From positions 7,589,475-7,653,474 of the forward strand of contig CAMGYJ010000008.1 in assembly GCA_946122785.1 (NCBI GenBank): a stretch of DNA of 64,000 bases, written 5' to 3'. Below the pieces are notes generated by a model. The model did no database searches, was not told the DNA's origin, and was given only the letters and a program-made list of their open reading frames with translations. The position numbers were made by a program, and so were the translations under genes. The DNA is from Linum tenue. Lineage: Eukaryota > Streptophyta > Magnoliopsida > Malpighiales > Linaceae. Below are positions 1 to 11,158 of this stretch, piece by piece (within the stretch, counting starts at the first letter, position 1; the number at the start of each line of letters is the position of its first letter).

Positions 1-323
1 TGGACTACGCAACAATAGTTGTCAATTGAGCGCGGAAGGTTGATCTTACCCTTTTGCTCGCGCCAGCCCGAGTCGCGGCCCGCACTCATGAATCGAAGTC
101 CGCCCACAGTCACGGCCCTCACTCCCATCCCTCTCGCTATTCCACGCGGATCGGCCCGCTTCGTTCACATGCCCGGCCCAACAGGCGCTTAACTCTTCCA
201 CAAAAAATTATTGTCGCCGCCAGCCTTTGAACCTGCGCCACTCTTCCACAAGACAAGCATCTTTACCAGCAGGCCACAAGTACCTTGTGTTTCAACGGTG
301 TGGCGTCTGAATTTTAACATTCG

Positions 324-790
324 CGCCCAATCAGTTCGAAAGAACAAAAAAAAAAAAAAAATTAGTATGAGTCCAGCACTCTGCGCTCAGTTCCACGGAA
401 CAAAACTTAGCAATAGTCCAGCACTATTCGCGCCCAATCAGTTCGAAAGAACAAAAAATTAGTATGAGTCCAGCACTCTGCGCCCAGTTCCACGGAACAA
501 AACTTAGCAATAGTCCAGCACTATTCGCGCCCAATCAGTTCGAAAGAACAAAAAATTAGTATGAGTCCAGCACTCTGCGCCCAGTTCCACGGAACAAAAA
601 ATTAGCAATAGTCCAGCACTATTCGCGCCTAGTTCGAAAGAACAACAATTAGCAATAGTCCAGCACTATTCGCGCCCAGTTCCACGGAACAAAAAATTAG
701 CAATAGTCCAGCACTATTCGCGCCTAGTTCGAAAGAACAAAAATTAGCAATAGTCCAGCACTATTCGCGCCCAGTTCGAAAGAACAACCT
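324..790. repeat. Satellite-like tandem array
   Basis: Direct repeats of a ~97-bp unit made of two ~48-bp halves, one containing CAGTTCGAAAGAACAAAAA and the other CAGTTCCACGGAACAAAA, each followed by AGTCCAGCACTMTKCGCGCC. The long unit begins near 324, 431 and 528; half-units with small deletions continue to about 790. The half-unit cores GTTCGAAAGAAC and GTTCCACGGAAC are themselves near-palindromes. The array lies upstream of an LTR and may belong to the internal or untranslated region of that retrotransposon. No coding capacity is seen. Confidence 0.8.
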
Positions 791-1104
791 GCAGGCTACC
801 ACTCAGGTTCTGTTTCAACGGCGCAGCGCCCGCCTTTCAACTACTCCTGCCGCCACTGCCAATATAAAGCTAAGTACTCTATCCCTCCATCATTATTAAA
901 TTTTTAAAATATTTTACTATCCTAAGCGTTAATGGCGCTAATGGGGGGCAAGACGCAAGAAGCTGGCGCCGCGTCACTCAAACGCGCCACCAGCTGGGGG
1001 GCAATTGGGGTACATAGGCCCCACCCAAAATTACCGACAAAGATTTAAAAAATAAAATATAAGCTAGTGATGAATTAAAACTCACCACCAGCTTGGGGGG
1101 CAAT

Positions 1105-1426
1105 TGTTGGGGGTGTTACTAAGGGACAGAGCGCACAGACTAAACAGGAGGGCGCATAATCGGCGATGCCCAACGCTCGACACCCGCTACAGGTATATAA
1201 GGGCTTGAAGCCCTCCAAAGAAAGGGACTTCTCCTGGCTCCTCACTTTACACTTTCTACTATCTCTCTATACTTTATCTCTCTATCTATTCTCTCAACTC
1301 TCTCCACGAACCGACACTAACTTGACCGTCGGAGCTTAATCCGGGGGGCAACCCCGACTCTTTCACAGGTCATTTCCCTCCCGACGAGATCAGACGAACG
1401 GATCGTGAGTCGACCCCACACCAACA
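1105..1426 (+). mobile_element. LTR of a Gypsy-like retrotransposon (3' LTR or solo LTR)
   Basis: The segment starts TGTTGGGGGTGTTAC and ends ACACCAACA, so it has TG...CA ends. It contains a TATA box (TATATAA at 1194-1200) followed by a pyrimidine-rich leader. Immediately upstream, at 1091-1104, is a G-rich polypurine-like tract, with a sister copy near 992-1010; such a tract normally precedes a 3' LTR. Sequence from 1 to 1104 would then be the 3' internal part of the element. No protein-coding domain remains and no second LTR is in the window, so exact ends and family are inferred. Confidence 0.5.
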
Positions 1427-3614
1427 AATATCATTGTTCGCATCCTGAGTTAGATGGGTCAAACAATTTCTATTTTTTTGTGCTGCTGCACTTTTTTGCC
1501 TGCTGTTGTGATGCTGCTTCTGCAAGTTCCATTTAACTTGGCAGCTTCAACACATTATGCCATTTAACTTCGTTGCTCAAAGTTTTAGAACCTTTCATTG
1601 ATTGTGATTCCCAAGTTTGTTTCCTTCCCCTCTCATCTCTGGACTTTTCATCCTCCACATGATACTAATTATATTTACCATCATCTGCTTTCACAGGTTG
1701 ATGTACATTGATTGTAAAAGAAGAAACCATCCCATGAGCTTTAGTTCTCGCTGCTTTAGGTCCCTGTTCTCAACTATTTCCATAAAAAAGAAATGTTCCA
1801 TCAAGAAGGAGACTGTAATCGTAAAAAATGAATGGTAAGTTGCCTTTCTGTTTTGTTTCTGCCGGTTCTCTGTTTTACGTGTATCAATCATGCTAAGTAG
1901 GATTCGTACGGGTGTTTCCGTAAAACACTTTGATGGTTATACTTGAACTGCTTCTCTTCGACTGTTTGTATGGGTTTGCTGCTGATTGTTCCGTAGAAGT
2001 TGTAGTAGTTGTAGTAGTTGTGGGTTTGCAGTTTAGAGTGACTTACATTCATGGCCACCTTCAAGTTTGATGAATGTTTTCTACCCTGGTTTTGCCTACT
2101 CTTTTCCTTACCCTCAATGCTTTGTTTGCATGGAATTCACATGCATCGAACGCATATGCTTCTGCAACTCACATTGCAATGTCACCAACAGTTCCACAGG
2201 CTCAAGCCCATACGGACTGCGGAGATAGTAGCTGAAGACGAAGTTAGTCACCAATGGTAGGCTAAAGGAAGTTAGTGGAGAAGCGAATTACTGCTAACTG
2301 GCATACCCCATATCCTGAAAATTTTATTCTCTTACCATAATCATTATAACAACTTCATTGGACCTTCAGTGGCTTCATTATAAGTTGTTGATGCAAACTC
2401 AGTTGTATGGGTTCGCTCGCATGCTAATTATCCTTTTTACCTACCTTCCACATTTCGAGGGTAACCCTGTTGCCAATTTAATCAACAGCCGCTGCAAGAA
2501 GACTTTGCTGGTGTTGTTTTTGTCATTTTCCTCTTCTGTGCTTCACTTGGTTAATCATAACTCGAATTTAGTTCATCAGTTGTGCTTAGAAACTTCAATG
2601 AATAGTATAATTCTGACCTCACCAGTGTTCCTTTCTCACCTGCATGTGACTTTGATGATTCATTTGTCAGCCACGCATTTGTTATGGTGAATTCTGAACC
2701 TCTACTTTTATGCAGTTTGAATGCTCCACTAGCAGAGATCAACATGGCAGGTACACCATTAAGTAACAAGAATAGGGAGAAAACTATTGATGCTACCAGT
2801 ATAGACTCTCATCAACTTCTACCATGGTATGTTTCTTCTTGCCTTCCTTTTTGTCCAGATTTTGTTGGCACCGCACTCAGCATAATCAGTTTGGTGTTTT
2901 TATTGTACTCTTATTTTCTTGCACTGATTAACTTAGTGACTATAACGGCTCTGCTTCCACTGGATTGGGAACAACAACTTGCATCAGAAACCATCGCTTG
3001 CTTCAGCTCTGGCCAAAACCATCTCACCTTCTGTGTTGCCCGTCAACCTGTAAATTCCTTTGTCACTATTGCCTACACTAACCTTCCTTTGAGTTACATG
3101 TTCACTGGTTGCATCACTGTGCTTCTGATCACAACTCAAACATTTCCATGTACATATTATAACGATACTATACAAACCAGCAATGCAAAAGCTTACAACA
3201 TTTCCACCAAATTATGTACAGGTTTCATATCGATATCGAAAGTGATGACATCTCAATCTCATGCATTCTCCTCTTCAACAACAATGTCGCTACGCTACCT
3301 CAACTCTGTCATGGGAAAGAAGTTTACCGTCAAAATTGAACTGGACAAGACACAAAGATTGACAATTCCGTATTTTAGTCATCATCGTATGGAATCCACT
3401 TGCCTTTAGACTTGAGACTCATTAAGACTCTACCTCATATTTAATGATGTCGAGACATTTATTCATATATTGTGTTTTCTTAGACACTATGTTGTAATGG
3501 TACTTGATGACATATTTTACTTAAGTTAACTAAGTGGAGTTTGCTTATTTGGATTTGACAAGTTTAACTCTTTCAATCATACTGCAACAAGTTGTTTAGG
3601 AGTTGTTTAGTTCT
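1427..3614. other. Non-coding stretch, probable Helitron body
   Basis: No recognisable gene. Several plus-strand open frames occur (the longest at 2684-3409), but their conceptual products have no motif I recognise and the base composition is intron-like, with pyrimidine tracts and scattered splice-like AG/GT signals. Because a Helitron 3' terminus follows at 3615-3643, the most economical reading is the body of a non-autonomous Helitron, perhaps with captured gene pieces. The 5' terminus was not found. Confidence 0.35.
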
Positions 3615-3643
3615 CGCGGCGTAGCCGCGGGTATTGATTCTAG
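3615..3643 (+). mobile_element. Helitron 3' terminus (family A)
   Basis: A perfect 6-bp stem with a 3-nt loop (CGCGGC-GTA-GCCGCG, 3615-3629) is followed after 10 nt by CTAG (3640-3643) and then T. This is the standard plant Helitron 3' end: a subterminal hairpin 8-12 nt before CTRR, inserted in front of T. The same terminal sequence, with one difference over 30 nt, recurs in reverse orientation at 11463-11492. Confidence 0.8.
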
Positions 3644-3949
3644 TGAATGTTAACAGTTAACGTGCTATAACAGCTTCTTCTCATCAATTTGAAGGAGCCA
3701 TAAAAGTGCCGCCATAATCACCAAACCCAGAAAAGGGGAATCCTTCACACCTTCTGTACACAGCAATCATCCCACTAAAACTTGCTCTATCAATAGAAGA
3801 AAAGTCAATTAGATTGATTAGTCCATTCAATGCACCATGGTAGATTGCCTTGGGTTTCTGAAAACTGCAATTTCTTAAACAAAAAGAGTCAAACAAATTC
3901 CCTCAATCCCATGTGCCTCACCTTCTTGCTCTGCAAGAACTCGAGGAGA

Positions 3950-3967
3950 TCCGCCATTAATGGCGGA
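3950..3967. other. Perfect 18-bp palindrome upstream of the glycosyltransferase
   Basis: TCCGCCATTAATGGCGGA is fully self-complementary. It lies about 135 bp before the ATG of the glycosyltransferase gene, in its likely promoter or 5' UTR. It could bind a dimeric transcription factor or form a hairpin in the leader; neither is shown by the sequence. Confidence 0.6.
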
Positions 3968-4100
3968 CCAAAGCAAGCAAGCAAGAAGAAGAAAAAGGGA
4001 CAAAAAAGACGCAAAGTGAACCTTTGACAAATACCCCATTCTTCCCCCACCCTCAATTAATCCCTGGGTGCCAAAATCATTCGTTCTCCATACCAAAGCC

Positions 4101-5747
4101 ATGGGCTTGAAGCACCATAGCTCGAGACCCACTTACGTTTCATCATCTCCTCGCCACAATCGAATCCCCATGAAATTCTCCAAATTCATCACCTGGGCAG
4201 CCATTTTCTTCACTTCCCTCTTCCTATTCCTCTCCCCACTTACCCAATTCCACTCCCGCTCCTCCTCCTTTTCTTCCCTCCCCTCCGCCGCAAAACCCTT
4301 CTCCGGCGACCTCCGCGACGCCAACTTCCCCTGGAACAAGCTCTGTTTCGGCCCCACCACCACATCCGACAAGCTCAAGCTCGCCGTCTTCTCCAAGACG
4401 TGGCCGATCGGCGCCAACCCGGGCGGAATGGAGCGCCACGCCGCCACCCTCTACCGCGCCCTCGCCGACAAGGGCCACGAGATCCACGTCTTCACCGTCC
4501 CTTCCGACCGCCGCCCGCACCCTGAAATCCACGACAACAACCTCCACGTCTACTTCGCCGCCAACGACCACGGATCCGTCAACTGCTCCCTCGCCTTCGA
4601 GATCTTCCACAAAATCAACGCCGCCGCTCGCCCCTTCGACTACGTCCACACGGAGAGCGTCTCGCTGCCGCACTGGCGCGCCAAGGCGGTGCCCAACACG
4701 GCCGTGACGTGGCACGGGATCTGGTACGAGATCATGCACTCCAAGCTGTTCGAGGAGCTGTTTGAGAACCCCAGAGGGGAATTGGGGGCGGGGGCGACCC
4801 CGGCGGCGGCGGAGCTTGCGGTGGCCATGCCGAAGCTTCTGGACGAGATCAGGTTTTTCAGGAGCTACAAGCAGCACATCTGTATCAGTAATAGCGCCGG
4901 CGAGGTGCTGGTGAAGATTTACCAGCTGCCGCAGAGGAATGTCCATGTCATTCTCAATGGAGTGGATGATTCCAAATTTGCTTACAATCCTGATGCAGGG
5001 GAGGAATTCAGGGAGAAATACGGCATTCCAGGTGGGCAATTCGTATAAATTTGGTACCAAATTTGTCATTATAACACTTTGGCACAATTAACCTTGTCCC
5101 TAATGTCAAGTTCAGTGTCACATACTAATCAACACATTTCATCATGGTTGTTCATCCTATGAAAATTTTCAGGCAATGCTACTCTGGTAATGGGAGTGGC
5201 AGGCAGGCTGGTTCGGGACAAAGGCCACCCGATTCTCCACGAGGCAATGTCGTCGCTGATCTCAAGGTACCCCGGAATCTGCCTGGTGGTGGCCGGATCA
5301 GGCCCCTGGGGAAGAAGGTACGCCGAGCTGGGTCCAAACGTGAAGGTCCTAGGCGCACTGGAACCATCTCAGCTGTCGCAGTTCTACAACGCGATCGACG
5401 TGTTCGTGAACCCTACGATGAGGCCGCAGGGGCTGGACCTGACTCTGATCGAAGCAATGCACTGCGGGAAGCCCGTCGTGACGCCCAATTACCCCAGCAT
5501 TACCGGCACGGTGGTGGTGGACGACCGGTTCGGGTACACGTTCTCGCCGAACGTGAAGTCGCTGGTGGAGGCTCTGGAGGTGGTGATCGGAGATGGGGTT
5601 GGTGTGATGCGGAGGAAGGGGATGGCGTGCAGGAAGTATGCTGGGTCGATGTTTACCGCCGGGAAGATGGCGGCTGCTTATGAAAGGTTTTTTCTGTGTA
5701 TGAAGAACAGTAGATACTGTCAATACCCTCTTCCCACTGACTGTTGA
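4101..5747 (+). CDS. GT4-type glycosyltransferase, type II membrane protein
   Basis: Two exons, 4101-5031 and 5173-5747, joined in phase (G|GC), give 501 residues. ATG 4101 is the first in frame; the open frame upstream of it has only a GTG. Residues ~25-48 form one hydrophobic segment, so the enzyme is probably a Golgi or ER type II protein. The N-terminal Rossmann half has a glycine-rich acceptor loop (PIGANPGGMERH); the C-terminal half has GVAGRLVRDKG (~318-328), the usual start of the donor-binding domain, and RPQGLDLTLIEAMHCGKP. The family's EX7E motif reads Q396-x7-E404, so the first Glu is Gln; this may be normal for this plant subfamily. The 5' half is very GC-rich. Donor sugar and acceptor are not predictable. 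Confidence 0.88.
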
Positions 5748-6529
5748 TAGGAGAAAAGAAAACCCATCAAAGATGTTATATATGACTCACTGGTTGCATT
5801 CTTTGTAGTAAGGTTCTGATTAATTCAGGTTTGTTTTCTCTCTTTGGATTGTGATGTCTTGATTCGATCATGGTTTCATCATCACGATGCAGGTTTTCAA
5901 CTGATCATACAAAACAATTGTTGGAAGACTATACTAGCATGATTAAAGTAGTGATTAAGTCTTAATCATTCACATGGAAAGATGATTACGTGGTCTTAAT
6001 CACGCGTTACCATTTCAAAATACCTACTCTGTAGAATTTCTTCCCTTGGGACCCAAATCCCCTGCGTGGCTCCCAAGTTAATTAATTAACAACGCAAGTT
6101 TTGTTTACTGTTCCATACGATTAAATAGCCAAAAGCACCAATTTTAACGGAAACATCTTCCAATTACCCAAAATACTTACGTGGGTTACTGTTCACAATA
6201 TTGGAGGTTTATAATGTGGCCTGCCCTATGATAGGCCCGTCCTTGGTAGACAAAGGAGAGAAGCAGGGATAGGTAATGGGTTGATTGGCAGAACATATAT
6301 CTGGTAATCTAATTGATCCATGTGTATAGGAAGGGTAGTCATATTTTTATAGATGATAATTGGTGAATAATAAATAAGGTTAGAAATCGGTTGATTCAGT
6401 TTATAATCAGATCGGAGTGAGACAGGACGGAATCAAGTGCAAAGAAAAATGAGGATCACAACTGGTCCGAAAGCAAGATTATTGTTAACTAAAATATTTA
6501 GCATGTCATCAGTTCGCATTATGCAAGAT
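5748..6529. other. Intergenic, no gene seen
   Basis: 3' flank of the glycosyltransferase gene followed by AT-rich DNA. No open frame, RNA gene or clear repeat is supported here; the right part probably belongs to the Helitron that ends at 7194. Confidence 0.5.
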
Positions 6530-6900
6530 TAGTTAACTTTGACATAGCATATTTAATCATACGTTACTTTCTAAATTTTAATTTTTTCATTAGACCACAC
6601 ATTATAAAAGATTTATGTAACAACGTTCTATAACAGTTCTTTATCTCCTACATACAATCTTACCATAAGCTTCTAATTAGTTAACTTTGATATAACAGTT
6701 TAATCATATATTACTTTCATGTTACTTTCTAAAGTTACTAAAGTTTTATTTTAATATTAAACCACACATTATTATGAAAAATTTATGTTACAACATTCTA
6801 TAAAAGTTACATAAATTAAAAATTCATACTTAGTATAATTTGATTTCATTATTAGACCACATATTATGAAAGATTTATGTAATAATATTACATGAGTTTT
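6530..6900. repeat. Diverged ~150-bp direct repeats in AT-rich DNA
   Basis: Units starting near 6530, 6678 and 6831 share TAGTTAACTTTGA..., TTACTTTCTAAA and a block reading roughly AGACCACAYATTATGAAAGA-TTTATGTAA. The period is about 148-153 bp. They sit just inside a Helitron 3' end, and internal tandem arrays are common there. Confidence 0.6.
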
Positions 6901-7165
6901 CTTTAACGATTATGACACTACGTAAAGTTAATGGACAAATAATCATTTTATATGTATCAACTAAAAATAATAATATGTAAGTTTTCAATAGTGATTAAAC
7001 ACTATATAAACCTTATATAAAAATAGTTATTTACTATTTATCACTTAAACAAATGGATGATGTATATTATCCGTAATAATTAAGACATTACGTGAAACTT
7101 ACGTATGTATCTTATGTGAATAATTATGTGAATTATTGGAATTTAACTAAATCATTAGTTTCTTA

Positions 7166-7194
7166 CCGCGGCGGAGCGCGGGCCAAAAAACTAG
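7166..7194 (+). mobile_element. Helitron 3' terminus (family C)
   Basis: Stem CCGCG (7166-7170) pairs with CGCGG (7177-7181), then 9 nt, then CTAG (7191-7194) followed by T. The element body must lie to the left in the AT-rich region; its 5' end was not identified. The terminus is 194 bp before the ATG of the first AAA-ATPase gene, so the insertion defines much of that gene's upstream region. Confidence 0.7.
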
Positions 7195-7388
7195 TTTCAT
7201 TTTAAAAGCCGAGAAAACTGCAAGCAAACAGAAGCAGAGCAGCAGCCATGGCCCATGGTGGAATCTGCTCCTCTCCTCTTCTTTACCTTAGCCCCCAAGT
7301 AAAAGAACCCCCCAACTCTCCTATACTACTTAAACACCCTCCATTTCAACTAACCAGAGCTCCATAAATCAAAACCCACTTCCCCAAA

Positions 7389-9002
7389 ATGGCCACCGGA
7401 GGAGGAGGAGATCAGACATGGTGGGGCGGCTTAGGCTCGGCCCTCGCCGGCCTGATGTTCATCTACGCAATGTTCCAGCAGTACTTCCCATACGAACTCC
7501 GCGGCCACGCCCACAAGTACACCCAGAAGCTCGTCACCTACTTCTACCCTTACATCCAGATCACCTTCCACGAGCTCACCGGCGAGAAGCTGAAGCGCAG
7601 CGATGCCTACTTCGCCATCCAGAACTACCTTGCCGACCACACCACCGCCACGGCCAAGCGCCTGAAGGCCGACGTCGTGAAGGGCAGCAAGTCCCTCGTC
7701 CTCACCATGGACGACCACGAGCAAGTGATGGAGGAGTTCCAAGGGATCAAAATCTGGTGGAGTTCCAACAAGAACACCCCCAAAAGGCCCTCCTTCTCGT
7801 TCTACCCGAAGACAGAGGAGAGGAGGTACTATACTCTGACCTTCCACAAGAGGTACAGAGACGCCATTACCAAATCGTACATCGACAAGGTTTTGAAGGA
7901 CGGGAAGGCGATTGCGGTGAGGAACAGGGAGAGGAAGCTTTATACTAACAATCCTAGCGACAGTTGGTACGAATACCAGTCGACGAAGTGGAGCCATGTC
8001 CAGTTCGAGCACCCTGCAAATTTCGAGACTCTGGCTATGGCGGAGAACGAGAAGGAGGCGATCAAGAATGATCTGATCAAGTTCAGTAAAGGGAAGGAGT
8101 ATTATACTAAGATCGGGAAGCCATGGAAGAGGGGCTACCTTCTGTATGGCCCGCCTGGAACTGGGAAATCGACGATGATTGCAGCAATGGCGAACCTGTT
8201 GGACTATGACATCTACGATCTTGAGTTGACCACGGTGAAGGACAACTCCGAGCTCAGGAAGTTGCTGATTGAGACTACCAGCAAGTCGATCATCATAATC
8301 GAGGATATCGATTGCTCGATTGATCTCACAGGGCAGAGAAGGAAGGAGAAGAAGAAGTATGAGAGCAGTAGCAGCAGTAGTGATGAAGAGAGCAGTAGTA
8401 GTAGCGAGGAAGATGATAAGAAGAAGGATCCAGTGGAGAAGAAGAAGGATGAGGAAGAGAAGAAGAGCAAGAAGGGGAGTAAGGTGACGCTATCGGGGCT
8501 ACTGAACTTCATCGACGGGATATGGTCTGCGTGTGGAGGGGAGAGGATCATCGTCTTCACCACGAATTTCGTCGATAAGCTTGATCCAGCATTGATAAGG
8601 AGAGGGAGGATGGATCGGCATATCGAGATGTCGTACTGCTGCTTCGAGGCGTTTAAGCTGCTGGCGAGGAATTATCTGGATTTGGATGACCATGAATTGT
8701 TTGGGAGGATCGAGGGGTTGCTGGGAGAAAAGGAGATCACTCCGGCGGATGTTGCAGAGTGTTTGATGCCCAAGTCAGAGAGGGAAGGTGTTGAGAGTTG
8801 TTTGAGGGAGTTGGTGAAGGTTCTGGAGAAGTTGAAGAAGAAGAAGAAGCAAGGAAAGAAGAAAGCGGAAGAAGAAGGTGAAGTGAATGGAGAGGAAAAT
8901 GGTGATGGTGAAAGTGGTGAATCGTCGTCGGAGAGTGGTGAGTCATCGTCGGAGGATGATGAGGTAGCAGGGAAAGGAAGGAAGAGGAATAGTAAACGAT
9001 GA
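7389..9002 (+). CDS. AAA-ATPase, HSR4/OM66/AATP1 type (cluster member 1)
   Basis: A single exon encodes 537 residues. An N-terminal hydrophobic segment (~14-32, around LAGLMFIYAMF) is followed by the plant AAA-associated N domain (~35-135). The AAA core has Walker A GPPGTGKS (254-261), Walker B SIIIIEDID (~300-308) and the sensor/second region with FTTNFVDKLDPALIRRGRMD. Between Walker B and the sensor is a Ser/Glu/Lys-rich acidic insert (~320-365), and the C-terminus is Lys- then Ser/Glu-rich with a repeated GESSSE motif. Family proteins are BCS1-like membrane-anchored ATPases of mitochondria or ER, several induced by salicylate, pathogens or in seeds. Exact orthology is not assignable within the cluster. 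A Helitron 3' end lies 194 bp upstream. Confidence 0.93.
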   Translation: MATGGGGDQTWWGGLGSALAGLMFIYAMFQQYFPYELRGHAHKYTQKLVTYFYPYIQITFHELTGEKLKRSDAYFAIQNYLADHTTATAKRLKADVVKGSKSLVLTMDDHEQVMEEFQGIKIWWSSNKNTPKRPSFSFYPKTEERRYYTLTFHKRYRDAITKSYIDKVLKDGKAIAVRNRERKLYTNNPSDSWYEYQSTKWSHVQFEHPANFETLAMAENEKEAIKNDLIKFSKGKEYYTKIGKPWKRGYLLYGPPGTGKSTMIAAMANLLDYDIYDLELTTVKDNSELRKLLIETTSKSIIIIEDIDCSIDLTGQRRKEKKKYESSSSSSDEESSSSSEEDDKKKDPVEKKKDEEEKKSKKGSKVTLSGLLNFIDGIWSACGGERIIVFTTNFVDKLDPALIRRGRMDRHIEMSYCCFEAFKLLARNYLDLDDHELFGRIEGLLGEKEITPADVAECLMPKSEREGVESCLRELVKVLEKLKKKKKQGKKKAEEEGEVNGEENGDGESGESSSESGESSSEDDEVAGKGRKRNSKR

Positions 9003-9733
9003 AGTGTGGTAACTCTGATTGTTCAGGTGAGAGTGTGAAAATTATGGGTGGTTTGGTTAGAAGTTATTAATAGTTTGGATGTGTATCTTTGATCATGGAG
9101 GCTAGATTGATATCATGAACCAAGTCACTGATCTCTGTTTAGATGAAAGAAATAAAACAGGACTGTTGTTGCTCTATCTAGTAACTCTAGTTTCTCTGTT
9201 GATCATTCTACAATAGAGTTTTTGTTGAGACTAGCGATTCAGAGAATAATAACAAGACTACAGAAGAGAGCGATAACTAAATTGTAACAAGGTAAAACAA
9301 TTCGAGATTTGATCATGAGGGTTTTGGCTAGAAGTGTATACCAATTGGTCCAATTGCAAACCGATCGGCTTTTAGACCAAACCGGATTGGACCATGTGAC
9401 CATATGCTGTCCTTGGCAAAATGCAATTCTAACAAATGGAAGCCATGCCAACAACGTCTATGATTGTTACCGTGATACTACAGTTATCACTTGTTCACAA
9501 AACAGAGCAGAGTACTAAGAAAATACAATTCCTATGATGATGAATGAAACAGAGCATAACATTCTGGTGGCTTTTCCATCTCTGACAAATATTCGCAGCC
9601 ACAAACATTTCATGCTCTTGACCTCTTAACATGGCACAAAACTACAAACACCTTCAAGAAGATCACCAGAATTCACTTACCACTAAACCAGAAAGAAACC
9701 ATTGCAGAGAAATAAAGATCAAGACTTGCAAAG
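9003..9733. other. Intergenic between AAA-ATPase genes 1 and 2
   Basis: 3' UTR of gene 1 and the promoter/5' UTR of gene 2. No clear TATA box or other feature stands out. The short open frames on both strands have no family resemblance. Confidence 0.5.
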
Positions 9734-11158
9734 ATGTTGGGCCAACTGACCTCGTTCCTCCCGAGTCTCTTCTTCCTCTGCACAATGTTCCAGAGAAACC
9801 TTCCCCGCGACTTCCAGAACCACATCGGCAAGTTCCTCCACAAGTCCATCTTCGCCTTCCTCTACCCGTACATCCAGATCACCTTCCACGAGTACTCCGA
9901 CGACTTCTACTACCGGCGCAACACCGCCTACGCCGCCATCGACAACTACCTCAGCTCCAAGTCCATCCAGCAGTCCACGTCCCTGAAGGCTGACTCCTAC
10001 AAGGGAAACAAGAACAAGCTGCTGTTAACCATCGAAGACCACCAGGAGGTCTCCGACACCTTCGCCGGCGTCACCCTCGTCTGGTCCAAGGAGAGCTCAA
10101 AACAGAAACACAGCTACTCCGGCAAGGACAAGGTCTACAAGCTGACGTTCAACAGAAAGCACAGGGATCTCGTCACCGGGACTTACCTGAAGCACGTCGT
10201 CGACGAAGGCAACGCCATCTCGCAGCAACACAGGCAGAGGAAGCTTTACGCCAACGGGTCGAAGAAGTCGTATACGGGTTCCAGTACGGCGTCGTGGAGC
10301 CATATTGTGTTCAAGCATCCGGCGTCGTTTGACACTCTGGCGATTGATCCGGCGAGGAAGAGGGAGATCATGGATGATTTGCTGGCATTTAGCAAGTCGG
10401 AGGAGTACTATGCGAGGATTGGGAAGGCGTGGAAGAGGGGTTACCTTCTCTATGGTCCGCCGGGGACTGGGAAGACCACCATGATTGCTGCTATAGCAAA
10501 CTTCTTGAGCTATGACATCTATGACCTGGAGCTGACTGCGGTGAAGGATAATTCGGATTTGAGGAAGCTGCTGATTGAGATATCGAGCAAGGCGGTTGTT
10601 GTTATAGAGGATATTGACTGTTCGCTTGAGATTACAGGTCAAAGGAAGAAGAAGAAGAAAGCTAAGAAGAAGACTACAAAGAAGGGTGAGAGTGAAGAGG
10701 AGAAGGAAGGTGAAGATGGTAACGGTGATGAGGAGGTGGAGAGTGAAGATGAGACTGAGAGCAGCAGCAAGGTGACACTTTCTGGGTTGTTGAATATCAT
10801 TGATGGGATTTGGTCAGCTAGTGGAGGGGAGAGGGTTATAATATTCACGACCAACCATGTGGAGAAGCTGGATGAGGCATTGATCAGAAAGGGAAGGATG
10901 GACAAGCATATCGAGCTTTCTTACTGCGATTTCGAAGGATTTAAGGTGCTTGCTAAGAACTACCTTAGTATTGAGACTCACCCGCTGTTTGAGGTCGTTC
11001 GAGGCCTGCTGGAGAAGACCAAGGTTAGCCCCGCTGATGTAGCTGAGAGTCTGATGCAGAAGGCTGTGGAAGAAGATGCAGATATTTGCTTGAACAGGTT
11101 GATTCGGGACCTCGAGAGTAAGTCTGCCAAGGAAGGAGAACAGAGTAAGGAAGCATAA
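9734..11158 (+). CDS. AAA-ATPase, HSR4/OM66/AATP1 type (cluster member 2)
   Basis: A single exon encodes 474 residues, the shortest intact member. The N-terminus starts directly with the hydrophobic anchor (LTSFLPSLFFLCTMF, ~5-20), followed by the AAA-associated N domain. Walker A is GPPGTGKT from ~241 (Thr where the other members have Ser), Walker B is VVVIEDIDCS from ~288, and the sensor region contains FTTNHVEKLDEALIRKGRMD. A Lys-rich then Glu-rich insert separates Walker B from the sensor. Codon use is GC-rich in the first third. This gene is the closest relative of the pseudogene fragment at 24366-24910, including part of the 3' UTR. Probable membrane-anchored ATPase; substrate unknown. 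Confidence 0.92.
   Translation: MLGQLTSFLPSLFFLCTMFQRNLPRDFQNHIGKFLHKSIFAFLYPYIQITFHEYSDDFYYRRNTAYAAIDNYLSSKSIQQSTSLKADSYKGNKNKLLLTIEDHQEVSDTFAGVTLVWSKESSKQKHSYSGKDKVYKLTFNRKHRDLVTGTYLKHVVDEGNAISQQHRQRKLYANGSKKSYTGSSTASWSHIVFKHPASFDTLAIDPARKREIMDDLLAFSKSEEYYARIGKAWKRGYLLYGPPGTGKTTMIAAIANFLSYDIYDLELTAVKDNSDLRKLLIEISSKAVVVIEDIDCSLEITGQRKKKKKAKKKTTKKGESEEEKEGEDGNGDEEVESEDETESSSKVTLSGLLNIIDGIWSASGGERVIIFTTNHVEKLDEALIRKGRMDKHIELSYCDFEGFKVLAKNYLSIETHPLFEVVRGLLEKTKVSPADVAESLMQKAVEEDADICLNRLIRDLESKSAKEGEQSKEA

Noticed and set aside
324..790. CRISPR-like regular repeats
   Set aside because: The units are adjacent without unique spacers and the genome is eukaryotic; this is a tandem array.
2684..3409. 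241-codon plus-strand frame
   Set aside because: No family resemblance, intron-like pyrimidine tracts and composition, and it lies in a probable Helitron body; I do not call it a gene.
4224..5087. 287-codon minus-strand frame opposite the glycosyltransferase
   Set aside because: Low-complexity Val/Gly/Glu product caused by the GC-rich third codon positions of the real gene on the other strand.
8213..8563. Ser/Leu/Phe-rich minus-strand frame inside AAA-ATPase member 1
   Set aside because: It is the antisense of the acidic Ser/Glu insert; the same applies to similar frames in the other AAA-ATPase genes.
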